From Gammaproteobacteria bacterium (GTDB lineage Bacteria > Pseudomonadota > Gammaproteobacteria > Steroidobacterales > Steroidobacteraceae), in the NCBI GenBank assembly GCA_013289615.1, contig JABCZO010000010.1:51963-115962 (forward strand): a DNA stretch of 64,000 nucleotides. The letters are read 5' to 3'. The position numbers and the translations under genes were made by a program. A model generated the notes under the pieces. The model did no database searches. It saw only the letters and a program-made list of their open reading frames with translations, and had not been told where the DNA came from. Of the stretch, positions 59,750 through 64,000 are shown piece after piece. Numbering within the stretch: position 1 is the stretch's first letter; every line of letters starts with the position of its first letter.

Positions 59750-60073
59750 CTAGCGATTTCGTCCCGGCAGCCGCGCCCGCAGCGAGCGCAGCTGCTGCTC
59801 GAGTCCGTCGATGCGCTCGAGCAGACCGAGCACCAGCGACAGCGCCTGCGCGTCGAGATCGAAGTCCTCGCGCAGGCGGCTCGCATGACGCGCGGCACTG
59901 AGCGCCGCGGCGCCAAAGCGCGGCTCGGCACTGGCGGCATCGATCGGCTCGATCGCCCCGGCGCTGACCAGCTCCTCGAGCATGCCCGCGGGCAGGCCGG
60001 TCAGCTCGGCAAGTTCGGACAACGACACCACATGCTGTTCGAACCAGAGCATTTCGGTCAGTTCAACTCGCAT
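59750..60073 (-). CDS. cbpM: Chaperone modulator CbpM
   Basis: 107 residues, MerR-like helical protein that binds and inhibits the J-domain of CbpA. N-half [21 protein letters not shown] is the helix-turn-helix-like part; C-half [20 protein letters not shown] is the coiled coil. Overlaps the 3-prime end of cbpA by 11 bases, the standard cbpA-cbpM arrangement. Confidence 0.92.
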   Translation of the reverse strand: MRVELTEMLWFEQHVVSLSELAELTGLPAGMLEELVSAGAIEPIDAASAEPRFGAAALSAARHASRLREDFDLDAQALSLVLGLLERIDGLEQQLRSLRARLPGRNR

Positions 60074-61022
60074 AACTGCCCTCCTCGGAGAAGTGCGCGC
60101 GTGGCACGAACGCGGAAGTCTCGGCCAGTTGGCGATATAGCGCTCGCTCGCTGTCGCTGATCACGCTCGGCACGACGATCAGCACCACCGCATACAGGTC
60201 ACCGTGCTCGCCTTTGGGTGTGGGCAGGCCGCGTCGTGGCAGGCGCAGATGCTGGCTGGCCTGCGTTGCCGGGGGCACCTTGAGGCGTACCGGACCGCCG
60301 GGGGTCGGCACTTCCACCGACGTGCCCAGTACCGCCTCCCAGGGTGCGAGCGGCAGATCCAGATACAGGTCGTGACCGTTGGCGCGGAACAGCGCATGCG
60401 GCCGCAGCGTGATATTCAAATACAGGTCGCCGTTGCGACCGCCATTGAAGCCCTTGCCGCCCTTGCCGGGCACTCGCAGCCGCTGCCCGTCGGTGGCTCC
60501 CTTGGGGATGCGCGCCTTGAAGGCATGAGGCACGCGTCGCAATTGCCCCTGCGCGTCGTACTCCGGCATGTTCAGGTCCAGATCGATCTCGGTGCCGTTA
60601 TACGCATCGGCAATGGTGATCGGCACCGCGATCTCATAGTCCTGCCCAGGCATCGACATGCGCGCACCGCCGCGGCCACGGCCACGGCCGCCGCGCAGGC
60701 GATCGAGCAGGTCCGACAGGTCCAGCCCCTCGCTGGAAAATGCGTCCCCGGCGGATGGCTCCCACTGCGCCTGCCAGTCCGGCGGGGGTTGAAAGTCCTG
60801 TCCCGGCTGGTGCGCGCCGAGCTGGTCGTAGGCGGCGCGCTTGTCGGCGTCCTTGAGCGTCTGATAGGCCTCGGCGACTTCCTTGAACCGCTCCTCGGCG
60901 TCGGCTTCCTTGGACACGTCGGGGTGATATTTTCGCGCCAGCCGGCGATAGGCCTTCTTGATGTCGTCCTCGCTCGCGCCGCGCTCGAGCCCGAGGACCG
61001 CGTAATAATCTTTGTATTTCAT
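60063..61022 (-). CDS. cbpA: Curved-DNA-binding J-domain co-chaperone CbpA
   Basis: 319 residues. J-domain 1-70: [20 protein letters not shown], then HPD in [10 protein letters not shown]. Gly-rich linker ([10 protein letters not shown] near 110-125), then the two C-terminal substrate-binding domains ([32 protein letters not shown]) without a DnaJ zinc region, so CbpA and not DnaJ. It stimulates DnaK and binds DNA in stationary phase. The ATG at 61022 starts MKYKDYY; upstream frame is not coding. Confidence 0.94.
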   Translation of the reverse strand: MKYKDYYAVLGLERGASEDDIKKAYRRLARKYHPDVSKEADAEERFKEVAEAYQTLKDADKRAAYDQLGAHQPGQDFQPPPDWQAQWEPSAGDAFSSEGLDLSDLLDRLRGGRGRGRGGARMSMPGQDYEIAVPITIADAYNGTEIDLDLNMPEYDAQGQLRRVPHAFKARIPKGATDGQRLRVPGKGGKGFNGGRNGDLYLNITLRPHALFRANGHDLYLDLPLAPWEAVLGTSVEVPTPGGPVRLKVPPATQASQHLRLPRRGLPTPKGEHGDLYAVVLIVVPSVISDSERALYRQLAETSAFVPRAHFSEEGSYAS

Positions 61023-61225
61023 AGCTACCGCGGCCGCGGCCGCACACTTTCCGGACTTGACGCGCGGAAGAATAACGCAGCTTGGCGTCCGGCGCCCTTT
61101 ATGTCCTGCGGGCGCCAAAGGGCGTAAACTCCCGCCCCACGCGGCTGGGCGCCTGCCGCAAAACAACATGATCCGGGCGCGGGGTGGTAGTTCGATTTGC
61201 GTTTGCCGACGGTGTGGAGGCGGAC

Positions 61226-62830
61226 ATGTACCGATTGCGCGGTTCTCTGGGCGTGGCACTGGCCGCGGCGTTACTGACCGGTTGCGGTTCCGACAGTCCG
61301 ACGTCGGCGCCGGCGGTATCGACGGCGCCTGGCACGCTGGCAACCAGCCCACCGCTGCGGATCGCGTCGGCCGATGCAGCTACCTTCAATTCGCAGCTGG
61401 GCGCAAACGCCGCGGGCGCGCAGTTGCTGAAGCTCACTGGAGCGCCGGCCTGCGGCATCGATTTTTATTACATCAAATTCTGGACCACCGGCGCCGCGAA
61501 CGAGATGACCGAATCGTCGGGCGCGCTGATGGTGCCGACCGGCGCGGCGCCGGCCTGTTCCGGACCGCGGCCGATCCTGCTGTACGCACACGGCACGCAG
61601 TTCGAGCAGGCGTTCAACATCGCCGACCCCACCGCTTTCACGACCACCAATACCGAGGGGGCGCTGATCGCGGCGATGTTTGCCGCCCAGGGCTACATCG
61701 TGGTCGCGCCGAACTACGCCGGCTACGACATCTCGACGCTGGGCTATCACCCGTTCCTGAATGCCACCCAGCAGTCGGGAGAGATGATCGATGCGCTGAC
61801 GGCGGCGCGCGCGGCGTTGCCGGCGACCTTCGCCGCGTCGACCACCGATAGCGGCAAGCTGTTCATCACCGGCTACTCGGAGGGCGGCTTCGTCGCGATG
61901 GCAACGCAAAGAGCGCTCGATGCCGCCGGCAAGCCCCCGGCCGCCGCGGCCCCGATGTCCGGCCCGTACGCGCTCGAGGCACTGTTCGACGCGGTCATCA
62001 CCGGCAACGTCGATATCGGCTCGACTTTGTTCACGCCGCTGGTGACGACCAGCTACCAGCATGCCTACGGCAACATCTACAGCGCGACCACCGATTTCTA
62101 TTCCGCGACCTATGCCACCGGCATCGACAAACTGATGCCAACCACGCTGACGCCGTATACACAGCTGTTCGAAAAAGGCCTGCTGCCCGAGTTGGCGCTG
62201 TTCGACAGCATCACGCCGACCGTGACGGTGCCGGGCGATCCCACGCTGTCAACGCAGCTCACCGACCTGCTGGCGATACCGAGCAACCCGGCCAATCCTT
62301 TCACGCCGGTGTTCGCTGCCGGCTTCGGCAACCCGTATCTGATCAACAACAGCGTGCGCGTCAATTACACGCTGGACGCGGCGCAAGATCCGGACGGTAC
62401 GGCGATGGGTGGCGCGACGCTGGCCGCGGCGGCGCCGGTCTACCCGCTGCGCGTAGCGCTCTATAAGAACGACATGCGCAACGGCAGCTGGGCCCCGAGC
62501 TCGCCGACACTGCTGTGCGGCGGTGAAAAAGATCCGACCGTATTCTTCAGTGTCGATACCGGCACCATGGCCGCCTTCTGGGGGGCGCTGCCGCCAGGTC
62601 TCGTGAGCGTACTCGACGTGGACCCTGCCGGCGGGCCGGCCGGCACGTTTGCGCCGATCCAGGCCGGCTTTCAGGCCTCGCAGATGCAGGAATTTGAATT
62701 CCTGCAGAGTGCAGCCGGCGGCGGACTGACCGCCGCGGCGGCCCAGCAGGCGCTGCTGCAGAGCTATCACGGCAGCTCCGTGCCGCCGTTCTGCGCGCTG
62801 GCCGCGCGCCTGTTCTTCAGCAACTTTTAA
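61226..62830 (+). CDS. Secreted lipase-like alpha/beta hydrolase (lipoprotein)
   Basis: 534 residues. Signal peptide with lipobox ends LLTGC (Cys near residue 20), so it is probably a lipoprotein. Alpha/beta-hydrolase features: HGT oxyanion segment (LLYAHGTQ), nucleophile GYSEGG near residue 217, acid in CGGEKDPT, His in QSYHGSS near the C-terminus. Cys pairs suggest disulphides. Closest in style to secretory lipases or esterases; polyester or lipid substrates are possible. The ATG at 61226 has GGAGG 7 bases upstream. An outer-membrane OmpW gene follows 27 bases later. Confidence 0.85.
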   Translation: MYRLRGSLGVALAAALLTGCGSDSPTSAPAVSTAPGTLATSPPLRIASADAATFNSQLGANAAGAQLLKLTGAPACGIDFYYIKFWTTGAANEMTESSGALMVPTGAAPACSGPRPILLYAHGTQFEQAFNIADPTAFTTTNTEGALIAAMFAAQGYIVVAPNYAGYDISTLGYHPFLNATQQSGEMIDALTAARAALPATFAASTTDSGKLFITGYSEGGFVAMATQRALDAAGKPPAAAAPMSGPYALEALFDAVITGNVDIGSTLFTPLVTTSYQHAYGNIYSATTDFYSATYATGIDKLMPTTLTPYTQLFEKGLLPELALFDSITPTVTVPGDPTLSTQLTDLLAIPSNPANPFTPVFAAGFGNPYLINNSVRVNYTLDAAQDPDGTAMGGATLAAAAPVYPLRVALYKNDMRNGSWAPSSPTLLCGGEKDPTVFFSVDTGTMAAFWGALPPGLVSVLDVDPAGGPAGTFAPIQAGFQASQMQEFEFLQSAAGGGLTAAAAQQALLQSYHGSSVPPFCALAARLFFSNF

Positions 62831-62857
62831 TCAGCCAATTCTAAAAGGAATCGGCCC

Positions 62858-63550
62858 ATGACTAGACTTGCCCTTCGCACGCTGCCGGTCGCGTTACTTG
62901 CCCTGAGCGCATCGATGGTGCGGGCGGACGATATCCCCAACAACACGTTTCGAATCGGCGAGTACTGGGTGTTTTATCACGCCTACGCGGATAATCTGTC
63001 GGGCCCTTTTGTGCCGTCGGACCTCAATCTCAGCGTCAAGAACGTTCAGACGCCCTATTTAGCGTATCTGCGGCGGCTGTCGACCCACTTCACCCTGGAG
63101 CTCGCGTTTGGCATTCCGCCGCTCACCAAGACCTACGGCAAGGGTCCCGCGACCATCGGTTCGGTGCCGTACAACGGCGTGGAAATATCCAGCGCGCGCT
63201 GGCTGGCGCCGAGTCTGTTGATGAATTACGTGTTCCTGGACGACACTTATAAGCTGCGGCCTTATTTCGGAGTCGGGCTGAATTACGTGGTGCTCTTCGA
63301 TCGCAATTCGACCGCAGCCGGCAATGCGGCTGCAGGCGGCCCAACCAGCATATCGCTGTCGAACTCGATCGGACCGGCGGTCATCTTGGGCCTCAACTAC
63401 CAGATCACACGCAACTGGAGCGTCATAGCCTCCTATTCCGCCTCGCGGGTGCAAAGCCAGCTGGACGCCCATACCGGAGGCGTGGATCGCACCTCGAATA
63501 TCAGCTTCGGGCCGCAGACCTTAGTGGTTGCGGCCGGATTCTCTTTCTAA
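62858..63550 (+). CDS. OmpW family outer-membrane protein
   Basis: 230 residues. Signal peptide MTRLALRTLPVALLALSASM then VRADD; the mature part alternates hydrophobic residues as an eight-strand barrel should, with KLRPYFGVGLNYVVLFDRN and AVILGLNYQITRNWSVIASYS, and ends in Phe (VAAGFSF). OmpW channels pass small hydrophobic molecules; following a secreted lipase it may take up lipid products. RBS AAGGA 9 bases upstream. Confidence 0.9.
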   Translation: MTRLALRTLPVALLALSASMVRADDIPNNTFRIGEYWVFYHAYADNLSGPFVPSDLNLSVKNVQTPYLAYLRRLSTHFTLELAFGIPPLTKTYGKGPATIGSVPYNGVEISSARWLAPSLLMNYVFLDDTYKLRPYFGVGLNYVVLFDRNSTAAGNAAAGGPTSISLSNSIGPAVILGLNYQITRNWSVIASYSASRVQSQLDAHTGGVDRTSNISFGPQTLVVAAGFSF

Positions 63551-63597
63551 GGGCCGCAGCAGCAGTTGCCTGCCGGGCCCATAGCCGGCCGTTCCGA

Positions 63598-63626
63598 TGG
63601 ACGGATTGCACGTCGGCCCTTAGAAT
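63598..63626 (+). promoter_or_regulatory. Promoter of tRNA-Arg
   Basis: TGGACG (63598-63603) and TAGAAT (63621-63626) are separated by 17 bases, matching 4 of 6 and 5 of 6 consensus bases. The G+C-rich GCGCGGC just after is typical of stringently controlled stable-RNA promoters. Start near 63633 leaves a 60-base leader to the tRNA. Confidence 0.55.
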
Positions 63627-63693
63627 GCGCGGCTCTTTTGCGACACACGCCGGGCCGGCGGTAAGCTGCCACGGCGCCGCGGTTTCACACGAT

Positions 63694-63770
63694 GCGCCCG
63701 TAGCTCAGTTGGATAGAGCACCTGGCTACGAACCAGGGGGTCGGGAGTTCGAATCTCTCCGGGCGCGCCA
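63694..63770 (+). tRNA. tRNA-Arg (anticodon ACG)
   Basis: 77 bases including encoded CCA (63768-63770). Acceptor GCGCCCG pairs with CGGGCGC (63760-63766), discriminator G63767. D arm GCTCAGTTGGATAGAGC, anticodon stem CCTGG/CCAGG with loop CTACGAA, so anticodon ACG (read as inosine), T arm with TTCGAAT. Decodes the common Arg codons CGU/CGC/CGA. Its 3-prime end is a classic integration site and an integrase follows. Confidence 0.97.
63744..63770 (+). other. Putative attachment site (tRNA 3-prime end)
   Basis: The T arm and acceptor end of tRNA-Arg is where integrative elements carrying tyrosine integrases usually insert, restoring the tRNA. An integrase reading toward the tRNA starts 40 bases on. 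The second copy of the site would lie outside this window, so its extent cannot be fixed here. Confidence 0.4.
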
Positions 63771-63809
63771 CAATTTTTTATCGCGATCAATCATTTATCG
63801 ATTCGCTCA

Positions 63810-64000
63810 CTACCCGATCCGGCGACGAAGCCATGTGGTTGCGGGAGATTTGCGGGACTCTGTCGGGCACACCTTGTCCGCCGCCTCGATCAGGCTTGTC
63901 AGTTCCGCCTGTGAGTAGTGCGTCGTGATGCGACCACTCTTGTGTCCGAGCAGATCCTGACGATCCTCGAAGCTCACGCCGGCGGCGCGAAGTCTGCGAC
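63810..64000 (-). CDS. Tyrosine recombinase/integrase, C-terminal end (truncated by window edge)
   Basis: I translated the reverse strand from the window edge: it reads RRLRAAGVSFEDRQDLLGHK, then SGRITTHYSQAELTSLIEAAD, ending at TAG (63810-63812). This is the end of a phage-type integrase: the LGHKSGRITTHYS segment carries the catalytic His (LGH) and the nucleophilic Tyr (HYS). The gene extends beyond base 64000. Facing the tRNA-Arg 3-prime end, it probably marks an integrated genomic element. Confidence 0.88.
   Translation of the reverse strand, partial: RRLRAAGVSFEDRQDLLGHKSGRITTHYSQAELTSLIEAADKVCPTESRKSPATTWLRRRIG

Noticed and set aside
63625..63918. 97-codon plus-strand frame over the tRNA
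   Set aside because: Covers the tRNA-Arg and the antisense of the integrase; no protein features.

Overview
The window is G+C-rich (about two thirds by eye), densely packed chromosomal DNA, most likely from a gammaproteobacterium. The aceBAK order, OpgG/OpgH, a PrpBCD methylcitrate cycle, a liu-type leucine pathway, an IF-type tRNA-Arg(ACG) with encoded CCA and an OmpW porin all fit this. I cannot name the genus; Steroidobacter/Nevskia/Xanthomonad-like lineages would be my guess. No rRNA, CRISPR array, insertion sequence or toxin-antitoxin pair was seen. Only the last 200 bases look mobile: a tyrosine integrase end next to a tRNA.

Region 1 (1-13065, minus strand) is one long head-to-tail run: HAD phosphatase, phosphoglucomutase, glucan phosphorylase, phosphoketolase, then an N-type ATPase operon atpD-C-Q-R-B-E-F-A cut by the left edge. 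Read as a system, stored glucan is phosphorolysed to glucose-1-P, converted to hexose-6-P and cleaved to acetyl-P by phosphoketolase. Acetate kinase, encoded separately at 57496-58674, could turn acetyl-P into ATP, and the second ATPase could spend ATP on ion pumping. Region 2 (13249-17120, plus) holds Dps, a REC-GGDEF-REC-Hpt signalling protein, an RRM protein and two small Cys-pair proteins.

Region 3 (17144-36000) is acyl-CoA and acetate catabolism. It contains the glyoxylate shunt aceB-aceA-aceK with a divergent XRE/RamB-like regulator, a tightly overlapped prpB-prpC-prpD-etfB-etfA operon with a divergent TetR regulator, and liuB-C-D-E (leucine/isovalerate) ending in an AI-2E/PerM-type membrane protein. 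The probable isovaleryl-CoA dehydrogenase lies apart at 48257-49480, divergent from another TetR regulator that precedes putA.

Region 4 (36000-64000) is mixed: opgG-opgH for periplasmic glucans; an extradiol-dioxygenase-like VOC protein, Rieske ferredoxin, YebC, alpha/beta hydrolase and HbpS/GlcG run; putA; rhlE; an MFS carrier; the ABC-F ATPase uup; a three-gene operon of tiny unknown proteins; an unusual AroQ; ackA; cbpA-cbpM; a secreted lipase-like lipoprotein with an OmpW porin; and tRNA-Arg followed by the integrase, probably the edge of an integrated element.

Most informative points are the glucan-phosphoketolase-N-ATPase cluster and its two-carboxylate c subunit, the ETF genes fused into the methylcitrate operon, the four-domain c-di-GMP/phosphorelay protein, the displaced active-site histidine in AroQ, the ring-cleavage-like run, and the tRNA/integrase boundary.
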